Below, in pieces: positions 46,800 through 58,930 of a stretch of 64,000 bases of DNA. The DNA lies in the NCBI RefSeq assembly GCF_029784135.1, contig NC_073744.1, forward strand, positions 35,602,061 to 35,666,060. The letters are read 5' to 3'. Position numbers and translations under genes: made by a program. The DNA is from Toxorhynchites rutilus septentrionalis. Taxonomy: Eukaryota; Arthropoda; Insecta; Diptera; Culicidae. The notes under the pieces were generated by a model, which ran no database searches, was not told the origin of the DNA, and worked only from the letters and a program-made list of their open reading frames with translations. The stretch's first letter is position 1, and each line of letters opens with the position of its first letter.

Positions 46800-48135
46800 A
46801 ATGAACAGTGATTCCGAATTCTAGCTGTCAAAATATGAAATCAAATAGTTCACCCAGACGCATATCCTTTCTACCCAAAGCTTCGCCCCTCTACAGAACA
46901 TTGCGAATGTTGATTGATTGAATGAAACTGACAATCCCCTCCCCTCAGCTTTAAACTCATTCCCACAGATAGCACCGGCGAGTCCGATTATCGCGAGTAT
47001 CGCGCCGATCTGTGATTGAAAATTAATAATGCATCCTCGCGTCCGGATTCGCCACCGGCGCAAAATTTGCATATTTTATTCATCGCAGCCCCTCTCTTCA
47101 GTCAGTCGGTTCGCTCACACAGCGCGCGCCTGACGATGCAATTTTCGTGTTCCACATTTCGCTGCCACTCAGAGCAGTGGCGGAGGAAAACTGGAAAAAT
47201 TGACACAAATCCCCCACACCGGCCGTTCGGCTCTCCGTACAAAGATTAGCGCTATCGAGCCGAGCCGATTCCCACCTCAAATATGCATAGGAACCAGTTT
47301 ACCATCCATCCCAGGAGAAAAAGTGGCGATGGGAAACAAATTTGCCCGAAACAGGTTGTCGTGGTGGAAAATTTGAAATTTATCATCATGTCTCCTTCCG
47401 GGTCCATTTGGCCTACCCGACGAACGGTACGATGCACTTCGAATAGATTGGATATATTGTAGCCATCTTCAAATGGGAATGCTGTGCAATCCGGTTGGAA
47501 TTTTCTCGTTTGCCACCGATGGTGGCTGGAAATGAAGAGAACTGCTTGTCTTGGAGGGAGTCCTAAATCTCATTCAGCTCTGTGGAAACTGTGTTGTGAG
47601 TGAGACTACAACATTGCACCACAATAGAAAGTGGTTCGAAATGATGTATCGGACCAGTCCTTATTACATTGAGCGACTGGTTTTTAATTATATCACATGA
47701 ATGCCACCATCGGCATTCCACCCAGATGAGCATCAGTTTCCCCAGTTTTCAATTAATTACCAATGGTGATGGTCCTTACCATGGGTATGAAAAAGCACGC
47801 TTCGAAACTATTCAAATGGGGGAAAAAACTCCCCAGCAACATTTCTTGGGTGACTCGACGCAATGTTATTCGCTTCCGCGAATAAATTTGTACGCTGAGT
47901 TTGAAGAAAATGATGACAAATGCGGAAGAGCAAGAAAGCTTGATGGACAAGGCCTTGGCGTCAGAAAAAAATGCTATGAGCAATTGCATATATCCGCAAC
48001 ATTACACTTTTTTCTTGAACTTGCGTAAATTTTAGTTTTAAACTGGCATAATTGAAGGAACGCTCATTGACATTTAAATCCAACCGAATCCAAAATCTAG
48101 ATTTGAAATTAAATTACATTTTTTTTAATTCATAA
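46800..48135. other. GC-richer intron island, no gene supported
   Basis: No repeats recognised. TCAGTCAGTCGGTTCG at 47098 resembles an insect initiator, but there is no downstream donor in a usable phase. Confidence 0.4.
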
Positions 48136-48955
48136 CTAGCTGACCCGGCAAACTTGGTCCCGCCCAAAAATTTGTTTTTGTTATCAATACCTTCAAACAT
48201 TCACGTTTTCTTATTAAGCCCAAGTTCATGAGTCCAATCGCAGAACTGTTCATTGATTGATCTTCTAAACGACCCCGTTGAATTTACCTTTTACTAAAAA
48301 AATTGCTAGTACTTCTACCGAAACACATCATTATAATATCAGATTATTTTCAGACCCAATTCTCGTTCAAGATTTTTCAACCACTTTCAAATAACATATT
48401 TCTCCGTTACATGGAATAATCTCAATATATTTAATTTGGTTTCAATTACTTGATTAGTTCTCGAGTAATACAAAAATTGGTGTTTCATTTGGAAGGCAGC
48501 CCCCCCCCCTCTCCTAAAAGAGGGGGAAGGAATATCTTACCACCGTAAAAACATTTATTGTACCCTAAAACCTCCAGATGTCTAATTTGGTTTCATTTGC
48601 TTGATTAATTCTCGAGTAATGTAGAAATTTGTGTTTCATTCGTATGGCTGAACCCCCCCCCCTAAGAGAGGGGGAGGAGTGTCTAACCACCATAGAAACA
48701 TTTATTGCACCCTAAAACCTCTAGATGCTTAATTTGGTTGCATTTGCTTGAATAATTCTCTAGTAATGTAGAAATTAGTGATTCATTTGTATGGCAGCCC
48801 CCCCTTAGAGAGGAGGGAGGAGTCTCAAACTATCACGAAAACCTTCCCCGGCCCCAAAAACCCCTACATACAAATTTTCATGTCGATCGGTTCAGTAGTT
48901 TCCGAGTTCATAAGAATCAGACAGACAGACAGAAATCCATTTATATATATATAGA
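48136..48955 (+). repeat. Composite repeat family R1, full-length reference copy
   Basis: It starts AACTAGCTGACCCGGCAAAC and ends CAGACAGACAGACAGAAATC followed by TATATATATATAGAT. The body is about 280 bp, then come three to four 145-bp units with long C-runs (48500-48660). It has no coding capacity. The intact head provides the empty sites for the insertions at 31341 and 58980. Confidence 0.78.
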
Positions 48956-49107
48956 TAAACAGATTAAAAATCACTATCCTATTCCATCTATCTTGAAAAG
49001 TAGAATGGTGTATAGATTTTTCCTGTCACATTCAAATTTAAGCCGCTAAGATATAAATGTCGTATACATAGACGTATACGCAGTTCTACGAAAAAAGAGA
49101 AGTATTT

Positions 49108-49179
49108 TGACCCCGACGTGATTTGAACACGCAACCTTCTGATCTGGAGTCAGACGCGCTACCGTTGCGCCACGGAGTC
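49108..49179 (-). tRNA. tRNA-Trp-CCA: tRNA-Trp (anticodon CCA), fourth copy
   Basis: Identical to the three copies at 5-6.7 kb although 42 kb away. A T6 terminator follows on the minus strand at about 49091-49096. Confidence 0.95.
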
Positions 49180-50314
49180 TGCTGAAAAGCTAGAAACAAT
49201 ACCATAACACCTTCCACTTTTCATTTAAATTACCTTTTTGATTGATCCCAGCTGATACAAAAATATGAGTTTCCATATTCTTATTTTCCTTGCCATAAAT
49301 ACTCTCGAAATTCCCCCTACAGGGCTAGGTGACGGAAGCTGTTCGTTATCCGCACGAACACTTCTCAACGTTTCGTCACGATCAGCGCTACAGGTCCATC
49401 TTCGACATCCACTCAACTTCTGTCCGCATCAGCTCCGCGCGTTGTCTCAATTAATCGTGCACAATTATGCTAATTTTTAATCGCATTATTCATGGCACAA
49501 TGTCCCATTGGAAGGAACATTGTACGGGACGAAAAAAAAATACTAAAGAAAGAAAGGTACATTGGATAGGCGCGCACGTACGATCGCATCAATCAAAGGC
49601 CCCCATGAGATTGCGCCTGAGTCCACTCAATTTGTATACATCATAAAAAGTATAAACATCTAACACAACAATTATGGTCAACGATCTGATCGAAAGTAAT
49701 TGTTCCCGTCAATCGAACCCGTCTTTGTCAGAGCGCGAGACGAGGTCTGACGGAGGAGCGGGCTAACAGCCATCAATTGACGCGTATCCCACACGAAAGA
49801 GCCGCGAGTCGAGCGGTAATTAAGACTAACCGTCTGTGATGTCAGGTTAAACACAGTTCACTTTAATTACACACCACAGCTGCTCAGGTTGCTTCGAGGC
49901 ACATTGGAGCGGTCCGTCCGTGGGGTACTCCCTGGCGGCTAAGAGACTAGTGTCAACCTGAGCGGTGCCTGACGTTCATGTGAAGGGTTCTGGATAGATT
50001 TTACACGATGGGTTGAGGGTGGTGGGCTAGCAGATTAGCAGCACATCTCCTTGTTGTGTTTTGTTCTCTCGTGTGTTCTGTTAGTAGTGACAGCACAATC
50101 AAGCCTTTGCTTTGAAGCTGCAAATTAAGCTTTGCGCATAGAAGAAGACTGAATGACTAGTTTCCCACGGTTTACTAAATTAGCACCTGGAAACTTTGAT
50201 TGGAAGAATCTTGGTTTATCTTGGTATTCAGAAACTCGTCAATGTCTCTGATGAAGACATCAATGATTTCGATTCGAACTATGATTGTAACGTTGTACTA
50301 AAAAAAAATATTGT
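49180..50314. other. GC-richer intron sequence between two tRNA genes
   Basis: No repeat or ORF supported. It separates tRNA-Trp and tRNA-Ile. Confidence 0.45.
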
Positions 50315-50388
50315 TGGCTCCAGAGAGGATCGAACTCACGACCTTCGCGTTATTAGCACGACGCTCTAACCAACTGAGCTATGGAGCC
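50315..50388 (-). tRNA. tRNA-Ile-AAT: tRNA-Ile (anticodon AAT)
   Basis: A 74-nt cloverleaf on the minus strand with anticodon loop CTAATAA and acceptor stem GGCTCCA with TGGAGCC. The B box GAGTTCGATCCTC is intact. A T9 run ends it on the minus strand. Confidence 0.95.
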
Positions 50389-50639
50389 TTCTGAAATAAG
50401 ACATGCCAATTTGTCGTTCACACAACTTCCTAATATTTAGAGAATATCAACCACCAATCGATACATATCCGTATATTATTAGTAATATTATTTCAGTAGT
50501 TCTAGTTCATATAACTATTCCAATTATTAAAAGTTATCACACTCTGTGAAGTCATCAATATTTTTGATATAATCCGCTATCAGTTATGACTCATAAAATT
50601 GCTAGTTGAATAAGTCAAACATGTTTTTATGCACCCCTT

Positions 50640-52740
50640 TTCTTTGCATTTTTTCAATTTTCTATGTTTTCATAATCATAAATTCTAATTTTTTCGGAAA
50701 CAAGTTTCCATAATTTTTTATCAAATTTAAAATTTTCTCATCATTTATTTTCTCAATTTAGAGAATTAAATAAATAAAATTGATGAAATACATAATTAAG
50801 TCGACAAAATTAAAAAACGAGTTTAAAATTTGAAAAATTGAAATAGGGAAATAGAATATTGAAAAAATCAAATATCGTAGTTTTTACAAAGTTGGAATAA
50901 AAAAAAATTAATAATTTGAGGCTTAAAAAAAGGAAAATTGAAGATTGAAAACAACCTAAAAATTAGAGAAATCAAACCTAAAATTTAGAGACAACCTAAA
51001 AATTAGAGAAATAAAAAAAATTGAAAATTAAACAGAAAGAAGTTTGAGAGAAAGAAAGATTAAGAAAATTGAAAAAAAATTAAGGTCAGAAAATCATTTT
51101 CGTTATTCTTAATCATGAATTTCTTCCAAAACAACTTCCATCAAATTTTCATCAATTTATTATTTAATATTTATTAAATTTTTATTATTTTGTCAAATCG
51201 GGTTTGAAAAAAATCAAATTAAATGTTTGATGATAATTGAAATTGATTAATTTTATATTCATCAATAAATATTCAAGATTGAAAAACGTTTGAAAATTGT
51301 GAAAATTTAGAAAATTAATAAAATTGAGAATTAAGAAAATTGAGAATTAAGAAAATTGAAGAATGAGGAAATCGAAAATTGAGTTTGAAAATTGTGAAAA
51401 TTTAGAAATGAATACATTAATAAAATTGAGAATTAAGAAAATTGAAGAATGAGGAAATCGAAAATTGAGTTTGAAATTTTGTAAACTAAACAAAATTGCA
51501 ACTGAAGGATTTTGAAATTTAGAATCGAAAAAATATTCAAACTTCGTAAAAATTTGGAAAAAAAACATTATTTCAAATCGAGAAAATTTCAAATTTTGAA
51601 AAAAAAGAAAATTGACAATTTCAATATATTTTGAATAAAAATTTAAAATTGCAAAAAATGAAAAAATGGTTAACTGACAAAATTGAAGAGATTCAGAAAG
51701 TTGAGAAAATGGAAGATTTAAAACATTGAAGATTCAGAAAACTGAAAACATAAAACTAAAAATTGACGAAATTGAAAATTGAGGAAATTTTAAATCGACA
51801 AATATATATATTTGATGAAAAAAATTCTCTTGGCTCTACATCAAAAGTACGCTACGGAAGACGATTCTGATGCTATCAATTGAAAGATAAGAAAATTTAG
51901 TACAGGATATGGTTGGTGTTAAGTCAGGCTGGACCACGTGACATTTTTATGATTTCGAGAAAAACGAACATAAAGTTTAATGCTCTGTAATTTTCAAAGC
52001 TGTTAATTTTATCGTTCATTATTGTTCTCAGAAATATAAGCTACTCTCTGGCAATACTTTGACGTATGATAGTTGTAAAAAATATCAAGTATCATGCCAA
52101 AAAATGCAGTTATTTGGCTGCCTATACGTACATGGTCCATTCTGACTGAACCAAATGAAGCATTTTTTAAGAGTTGGTTCACTATGACTGAATAATTTCG
52201 AAATATTTCTCAATCAATTAACATTTGTGAGTCAAAGTGTGCCATTCTGCTATGAAAATTAGAGCGAGAAGGATTGTGAGTTTGGAACTGCATAAACCTT
52301 TGGAAAAAAATTTTGAAATTAGGAATATTTTAAATTGAGACATTTAGAGAAAAAGCAAATTGAAAATTGTGAAAATTGATAAAATTTAAAATTGATCAAA
52401 AAAGAAATATTTAAATTTTAGAAAAGTAAAAGTTAATAAAATCTGAAATTTTGAGGATATAAAATTGATAAATGAATATTGAGAAAATTAAAATCGAGAA
52501 AACTGAAAAATGAGAAGGTTGAAAATTGATAAAATTGTAATTGAAAAATAAGAGTAAATAGTAAAGTAAATTATGGCTGGATTTTTAGAATTTTTTTTTT
52601 CTATTGAATCTACAAAATGAAAAAAAAAAAAGTAAATTGAGAAAATTGAAGGATGAGGAAATTTGAAATCGATAAAATTGAAAATTGATTGAAAAAGAAT
52701 ATAAAAAATGAAAAAAATAAAAATCACAACTTTTTGCAAT
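50640..52740. repeat. Degenerate AT-rich repeat array around GAAAATTGA
   Basis: Long stretches are variations of AAAATTGAGAAAATTGA with 7-10 bp spacing. A 90-bp segment (GTTTGAAAATTGTGAAAATT...) repeats at 51287-51365 and 51382-51470. Positions 51840-52280 are an ordinary-looking island inside it. No protein is likely despite long chance ORFs. Confidence 0.75.
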
Positions 52741-52839
52741 ATTCAATGTGATAATTTTTCAAATTCCAATTCATACATACCGTAATAGGATACAATCATT
52801 CTATTCCATTCATTTTTTAATTTTCAAATTCCAGTTGAA

Positions 52840-53060
52840 GGGACATATCCTGAAGTCGCTAATTGTGGATAATGGAAATCCAACGTGCCCCACGATTTTA
52901 TTTTAGTCTTCTCAATGCCCTAGACTAATGAAGGAGAGGTGTGTTAACTGCTAACTGCTACTTGCCTAATTATTTTCTAGCTTTTAGTACATTTTTATGT
53001 TTAATCACAATTAAACCGTTTAACTTAAAAAGTTTTATTTTCTAGTTTTTAGTACATTAT
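52840..53060. repeat. Single arm and loop of foldback family C
   Basis: GGATAATGGAAATCCAACGTG and TTTTATTTTAGTC.TCTCAATGCCC match 23730-23860. The other arm is missing. Confidence 0.65.
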
Positions 53061-53099
53061 CTGTTTCATTAGAATATTTCTCTACAATAAAACCATTGT

Positions 53100-54515
53100 A
53101 CTGTATTCTATCAGTCAAATAATTTCATTTGATACCGAAATTGAGTGGATTGCAGAAAATACATAGTGTGTTCTCCAAGTCAAGTTCGTTCGTTTGATAC
53201 ACATATCTCAATCAACCTTTTTTTGAGATGATTGAGTTGAGTTGGATTTTTCAAGATAAGCGGTTTTAAAATGGCAGCAGAGATAAAGGTGTTTTATAAA
53301 TTCGGTCAGTTCCTATTGGTCAAATTTCTATGGGACAACCCTACAGACATACAAACATACATACAAACAGTTCAAGCTAAACAAAACCGTTTAATAAAGT
53401 AATTTGCTATTTTGTGATTGCGGCCATCTTGGATTTGGTTTTTGCATGATCTACTGTGACCTGCATACATTCAAGTCTTTTCATTTGATACCCATATTAA
53501 TCGGGTTTTGAGAAAATATGTAGTCTGTCATTTTGTAGTGGCAGCCATCTTCGATTTACATTTTTCATAAATAACCGTATTCTACTAGTCAAGCCCTTTC
53601 ATTTGATACCCATATTAATGAAGTTTTGAGAAAGCATACAGTCCGCCATTTTGTAGTGTCAGCCATATTGGATTTGCATTTTTCATAAATACAGGTAAAC
53701 TTCGATATAACGTACACATGATCAAAGTCTAAAAAATATTTTTTTTCTGAAAGAACAATAGATTATCTGTATTTTGATACTAAAGCTTGTGCTGTAACTT
53801 TAACCAATCCCGAAATACTACTGTTTTGTGATTCCGGATTCTAAATGAATCAAACTTCAATCAACAGAACGAAGGGAAACATCATGAGAAAAGTTGGCTT
53901 CGTCTTCCTATTGATTTTATTCATCAACCTTACTCAAACAGCAACACAATAAAGTAATATAAGTTACGTTTCAGAGTTCTTTATTATGCTTCGATATAAC
54001 GTACATTTCGATACAACGTACAATTTTGAAAGTAAAATGTACGTTATATCGAAGTTACCCTGTAACTATGTTCTACTAGTCAAGCCCTTTCATTTGATAT
54101 CCATATTGATGGAGTTTTGAAATAATATATATATGACGCCATTTTATGGTAGCGGCCATTTAGGATTTGCATTTTCCATAAAAAACTGTATTCTACTAGT
54201 CAAGGCCTTTCATTTGATACCCATATTGATGGGGTTTTGGAAAACCCATATCGATGAGGTTTTGAGAAAATATGTGATTCGCCATTTTGTAGCGGCCATG
54301 AAATACACAGTTTTATAATGACCACAGAGATAAAGGTGTGTTCCAAATCTCAGATCAATCGGTCAACAGAAAGGGGGTCAAATTTCTATTATTGTGGGTC
54401 AGCGCTACAGACAAACATACAAACATTGGTACACATACAACATACAAACAAACAAACAGATTAAAAACAAACAAACACATACAAACAGATTACAGGGCAA
54501 GCTAAATAAAACCGT
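53100..54515. repeat. Tandem repeat family R2, large copy
   Basis: Repeated units with CTACTAGTCAAGCCCTTTCA, TTTGATACCCATATT and GCCATTTTGTAGTGGCAGCC occur at about 53420-53690 and 54065-54300. It ends in a CAAACATACAAACA microsatellite at 54410-54480 and AAATAAAACCGTTCAAAA. A MITE splits one unit. Confidence 0.7.
53692..54062. mobile_element. Tigger-like MITE (TCGATATAACGTAC family), copy 2
   Basis: The ends CAGGTAAACTTCGATATAAC and GTTATATCGAAGTTACCCTG are flanked by TA. It is very close to copy 1 but lacks about 60 bp of left-end repeats. It carries the same 22-codon ORF at 53884-53952. The insertion target CATAAATAAC is intact in neighbouring R2 units. Confidence 0.84.
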
Positions 54516-54690
54516 TCAAAAAAGAAAAATTGAAATTAAAGAATAATTGAAGATTGTAAAAATTTATATAATTGAAAATGTGAGAGAATTTAAAAATTGA
54601 GGAAAATTTGAAATTTCAAAAAGCTGAAAATTTAAAATTTAAAAAAAGTTTTGAAGTTACAGTTCAAAAGAAAGATGAAAAGTCAATCAA
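54516..54690. repeat. Resumption of the GAAAATTGA-type array
   Basis: AAAATTGAAATTAAAGAAT and AATTTGAAATTTCAAAAAGC show the same composition as 50640-52740. Confidence 0.6.
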
Positions 54691-56560
54691 AAATCTTAAG
54701 ATGACTAATTTCATTTAAATTTAAATTTAAATGTTTTCATTGACATTTTCTCAGCTAATTGAATTGGACCAGTTGAAACAAACAGAGCTTCGAACAAGAA
54801 AAGTTTAATAACTCTGACATAATTCAGATTAAACCGTATACGTAGAAGCGTTTTTTCATCAAATGTGATCTTCTATCGCCCCCTGGTTACGAGTCAACTA
54901 CTTAACACCCTGTATAGATTATGCGTTTTACAAGTTCACATTTTCGAATGAATCTTTTCGTCATTTGCAGAAAAAAAAACAGAGGCAGGCTATTTATCAC
55001 GATCTGATGGAAGAAACAAATACTTTTGAAGGTTGAAAAAGTTTTTCACTAACGCAAAAGAAATGATTATATAACTAGGAACTGTAAATCTTAAGCATAA
55101 GCTTCTCTATTCAATCATTTTTCATGGATTCTCAGAATAAATTACAGAAGAATGAATAAGTATTGAATCTTTTCCACATTCACTACATATGTTCTTCCGT
55201 TCGTTTCATTTGCGACGTGTTCGATTCCGTTAACGATTTCTACTAAATCAGCAGCGTTCGTATCGTTATGTTCCAAAAAACTCATCTAAGAACTCGCTAC
55301 CATTGCAGAACGATGAAAATAACAACGGTCGGTAGAGAACTTTTGCTAACGTTCATATCCGATTACGTCAGTCCTGTTATCACATAAGCCAGACCATCAT
55401 CAAGTTAACGCTCACGGCACCCTGTCAAAGTGTAGATCACCTACAACCGGTGCCGACGTGCAAACGACGACGTCTCACCCAGCATCCAACATTCTTGGTG
55501 TCGTTCCGCCAAACCTGGGCGAACAACGCTCATAAAAGCATGAAACCCCGAGCTGCGGACATAGAGGCATCATCTCCATCATCACGTTCACGCACCCAAA
55601 AGTTCATATTAATTGACCTATTTGGAAACATCTTGCTGACGCGCGGGCGAAGCAGAGCCGTATGTTCCCGTTTCAGCTAATCACGTCTCGCGTACCAAAT
55701 GAACATGGCCCTGCGGGAGAGCACAGCAGGTTCAAACAGTGGAAAATGCATTACTTGCACCTTCATAAGCCTAGCTTGTAAAGAAAGCATATTTTTAGCA
55801 TGGAATGAACGCGCGGCAACAGATTAACTCATGCAGCGTGGTTTTTAGGTGATTTTCCTTCAGACACAGTGGGTCTGAGTGATTACGACAAAATGGAGAT
55901 TAGGACTTTTCCCAGCATTGAAATTGAAAGATGCATTAAGAGAATCGAGACGAGAAAAATATGACTAATAATAAGCTATGCATTAACTAACAGAAAAAAT
56001 ATAACAAACCCATGTCGGGTATCCATTTTGCAACAGTTGTGCAGCTATCTGCACGCACCGCATTTATTGTTGTTTCTATTTGCGCACATTATCTCCACCC
56101 ACCAGAAATTCAGATCGACCGTACATCATCTCATCATCGGTGCAGCAGCAGCAGCAATCTGCAACGTTGTTCATTACTTTTTGCAAACCGCCAAGGTGCA
56201 TCGCCTTGCAAAACCGCGCAACGGAGCGATGCAATTGTTATTGACTATCGTCGCCGTGACATAACTAATGAGTATCTTACCGTAATAGGATCTTAAACAG
56301 ATGCACGCAGATGAATGTGGTTGCGCAAGATGTGCAGAGTGCGACCCGTCTGCGTATACTTCCCACCGACAGATGGTGCTACGCAAGCTAAACATGTGTT
56401 TTATCGTTTGCGAAACGTGAGACTAATCGCTTATCTTCGCGTAATTGGGTCATCGAAGAATCTCGCATCTCGCAATCGTGATTCGTCGTAAATCAGTTTA
56501 AGTTGGAGAAAAGAACTCGTTCTGATACGAATCTAATTTTTGATTTTTCTTTCTTTACAG
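54691..56560. other. Intron sequence before the second FER exon
   Basis: AT-rich to 55300, then GC-richer with CAG and CAT repeats (56135-56165) to 56550. No gene supported. Confidence 0.45.
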
Positions 56561-56654
56561 ATAACAGAGGATGTCGCAAGAAAAAAAAGTGAATATCAGA
56601 AGCATTTGGAATACTACAAACTGTTGAGGGGGCGATTCGAGGAAATTATCAAAT
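56561..56654 (+). CDS. FER: FER/FPS homologue, second exon in window (F-BAR helix)
   Basis: This 94-nt exon gives 31 codons plus one base. The peptide starts [20 protein letters not shown] and ends GRFEEIIK. It aligns with the FER segment TELEKLKCSYRQ...KEKYKEAL, the basic amphipathic helix in the middle of the F-BAR domain. The acceptor is TTTTTCTTTCTTTACAG and the donor GTGAGT starts at 56655. Entry is phase 0, matching the exon at 302-492 and also the candidate alternative first exon ending at 12530. It leaves one base (T) that pairs with two bases from the next exon to make a serine codon. Confidence 0.86.
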
Positions 56655-56789
56655 GTGAGTATTTTCCAATGGCATGACTCATGAAACCAAGTAGAAATAG
56701 TCATGTATGATGCTAAGAACTGCAAATTAGATTTTAGATCTGCACATAAATTGTGTTTACAGAGCTTTTAGTTCCTTCCATCGGACATA

Positions 56790-57000
56790 CATTCTGTCAA
56801 ATATATACCGGGAATTTGAATTTATGTTCTCAAAGAAATTGCTTTATCTTTCTTCTAAATTTATATTATCGCCTTCAAAATAATTGGCGGTTTATTCCAT
56901 ACGCCCGCTTCATGAAAGCCAAGGCTTATGCTAAGCGTCACTCGATCACGACTTTTCTCAAGCGAACTTTAAAACGAACCTAGAGGGAAATTGATTCGAA
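56790..57000 (-). mobile_element. Mariner-like M1 3' fragment
   Basis: The end TCTGTCAAATATATACCGGG and the tail reading frame with RAYGINRQLF before GATAATATAAATTTAGAAG match 35990-36075. Confidence 0.62.
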
Positions 57001-58110
57001 GAATTGTAACAGAACTTGTGGCTCGTTCCGGAAGCGTATTGAAACGATTACTGCTATTAACAGGAACCCAATCGACTATTAATTATGTTTCAAGTACAAA
57101 ACTAAGTGTGCTAGAGGAATATATAAGTTTGTTTTGCTATAAAATATGCTAAATGTTTTCAACCCATCAACCACCAAGCTGAACAATTATTTTTTTGGTG
57201 AAAGTCATTGATGTAATTTCGATGATTGACGCTAAAGAAACCCCAATGCTCAGGAATTATTTTTTTCCATCTTCCATTTTCCGGGAAATGACTGTTCGAA
57301 AAATCGAACATTAGCCGAAACCCGCACTTTTTAGCAAGTGCAAACTGCGAACTGATAGTCACTTCAATTAGCAAATATACGGTTATCATAAATGCCTCAG
57401 TTTCCCATTCCGGGACGAACAAGCACAGGAGAATGGAGGTCTCTAAGTATAAAACCAAATTAATCCATCTGAGGTGAGATGTGACATTTCTTATTTCATG
57501 TTATTTTAACTTATTACTGGCAGGCATTTTCTTCCAAACGAAAGCATATGCCGTTATGTTTGTTGTTGGCTGTGGCGAAATGTCTAAGAATTATTTCTTC
57601 CCAATTATCCATTTCCCGAAAAATCGATCATTTTCCTAAACCTGCAAAAAGCTGCGATAAAACAATAGCATAGAGCGTTGGGAGGTTTTTATTCGACCGG
57701 CGGAAGAATATTCATACCAACAATCGCATTAGAATCCTCGTTACATGTACTGATCATTCCCTCCAGCTCCTCCACACACGAAATTCTACGGGCCGCCACA
57801 CAGTGTTCCCTGAGAAAATTTAGGCGGCCAGAAAAAATGAAGTTGCATAAAAACACAAAAATCCTACAGTCCCTTATTCTAGGTGCCACTATTTCGGGTG
57901 TGTTTTTCTAACATGTGTTTTGGTGAATTTTCTAAACGAATTTTTTTGGCTCATTATGTTTCTTGAAGCATTTTTAACGGAGAATTTACATTGGTTGTCA
58001 GTTTCAAAATTCGGTTGGTTTTAACTCCACAAAAGTATTTAATATTTCGGAAGTTCAATTTGCTTCAGAGGGACTTATTAAACTTGCCCCGCATTTCCCC
58101 GCAAAACTTT
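57001..58110. other. FER intron sequence, no gene seen
   Basis: It contains two similar blocks (TAGGAATTATTTTTTTCC-like at 57250 and AAGAATTATTTCTTCCCA at 57585). Nothing was assigned. Confidence 0.45.
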
Positions 58111-58203
58111 TTTAATGAAAGTGTACCTCAAAGTGTCTTTTATCACTCAGTACTCAGTACTTTAATGAAAGTGTACCTCAAAGTGTCTTTTATCACTCAG
58201 TAC
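58111..58203 (+). repeat. Perfect tandem duplication, period 50 bp
   Basis: 58111-58153 and 58161-58203 are identical over 43 bp, beginning TTTAATGAAAGTGTACCTCA and ending TATCACTCAGTAC. Perfect identity suggests a recent event or polymorphic copy number. Confidence 0.9.
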
Positions 58204-58262
58204 TTGAGTTTTTTACCCGGAATCCCCCCTTTTGGATTTTTTCTCAATATTAACCCGAAACC

Positions 58263-58785
58263 AGCCATTCCATGCCAAACCGATATAGTGGTTCTCAGAT
58301 TTTCGTGACAAGTGATAGTTTTGTTCTTTATTACAAAACATTAGACACGTATTTTTTTACTTTTTCAGTGGGGTGACCATTTCCATTTTAGGGATGTCCG
58401 AATAAACAACTTTTTCCTCTTTTTTTTTTCAAAAATGACTTTTTTAAAAATTCATAACTTATTAACTTAAATTATTAAACCGATTCAGATGATCGACATA
58501 TCAAATTAAAGCCAATTACTCTTCCAATGGTCTTTATGAAAAAATACTACACCTGCTGAAAAATCGAAATCTGCTCTCGTTATTATTGATTGTATTCGTT
58601 TTTTATTGTTTTCATAGTCTCGGGACCAAGGGCGCTATATCTTTTCATATTTTTTTCTGAAAGACTGAGGATTTTTCACATAACATATGTTGAAACCAGA
58701 GAGGCGTTTTTTTAGTTTTTGAGTTATGATTTTTCAAAGTTAACTGATGGTTCGAAAAAACAATTTTTTCCTCTTTTTTTTTTGG
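58263..58785 (+). repeat. Foldback family A, single arm
   Basis: It starts CAGCCATTCCATGCCAAACC and runs through TCTCGGGACCAAGGGCGC and CACATAACATATGTTG to CTGATGGTTCGAAAAA. The inverse arm is missing. Confidence 0.7.
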
Positions 58786-58930
58786 TTTGTTGGTGAAAAC
58801 GAGTTGAAAACTGAACTCTGCGTATCCGAAAACATACGTTTTATTACCAAACACGATAAAAACTGAAAATTTTTAACTTTGCTTGTAAATTTGTTTGTAA
58901 AATATTACGAAACTCGAGAATTATAAAATA

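Larger units (their letters stand above)
493..56560 (+). other. Giant intron of the FER homologue
   Basis: This intron of about 56 kb separates two exons that both code for F-BAR helices. It starts GTAAGT at 493 and ends in a strong pyrimidine tract plus TTTACAG at 56560. Both junctions are phase 0, so the reading frame continues from ...KIATKFSH to [10 protein letters not shown]. It contains all six tRNA genes and nearly all of the transposons in the window. Several GC-richer islands have no visible repeats. One of them ends in a perfect splice donor and could be an alternative first exon (see 12300-12530). An unseen small exon inside the intron cannot be excluded, but the phase match and the alignment to FER leave no gap that requires one. 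Confidence 0.8.

Noticed and set aside
47098..47140. Promoter-like initiator TCAGTCAGTCGG
   Set aside because: No downstream promoter motif at the right distance and no exon with a usable donor follows. It remains only a possibility.
50640..54690. CRISPR-like or satellite array
   Set aside because: Units are degenerate and without regular spacers, the context is a eukaryotic intron, and no CRISPR array is present anywhere in the window.
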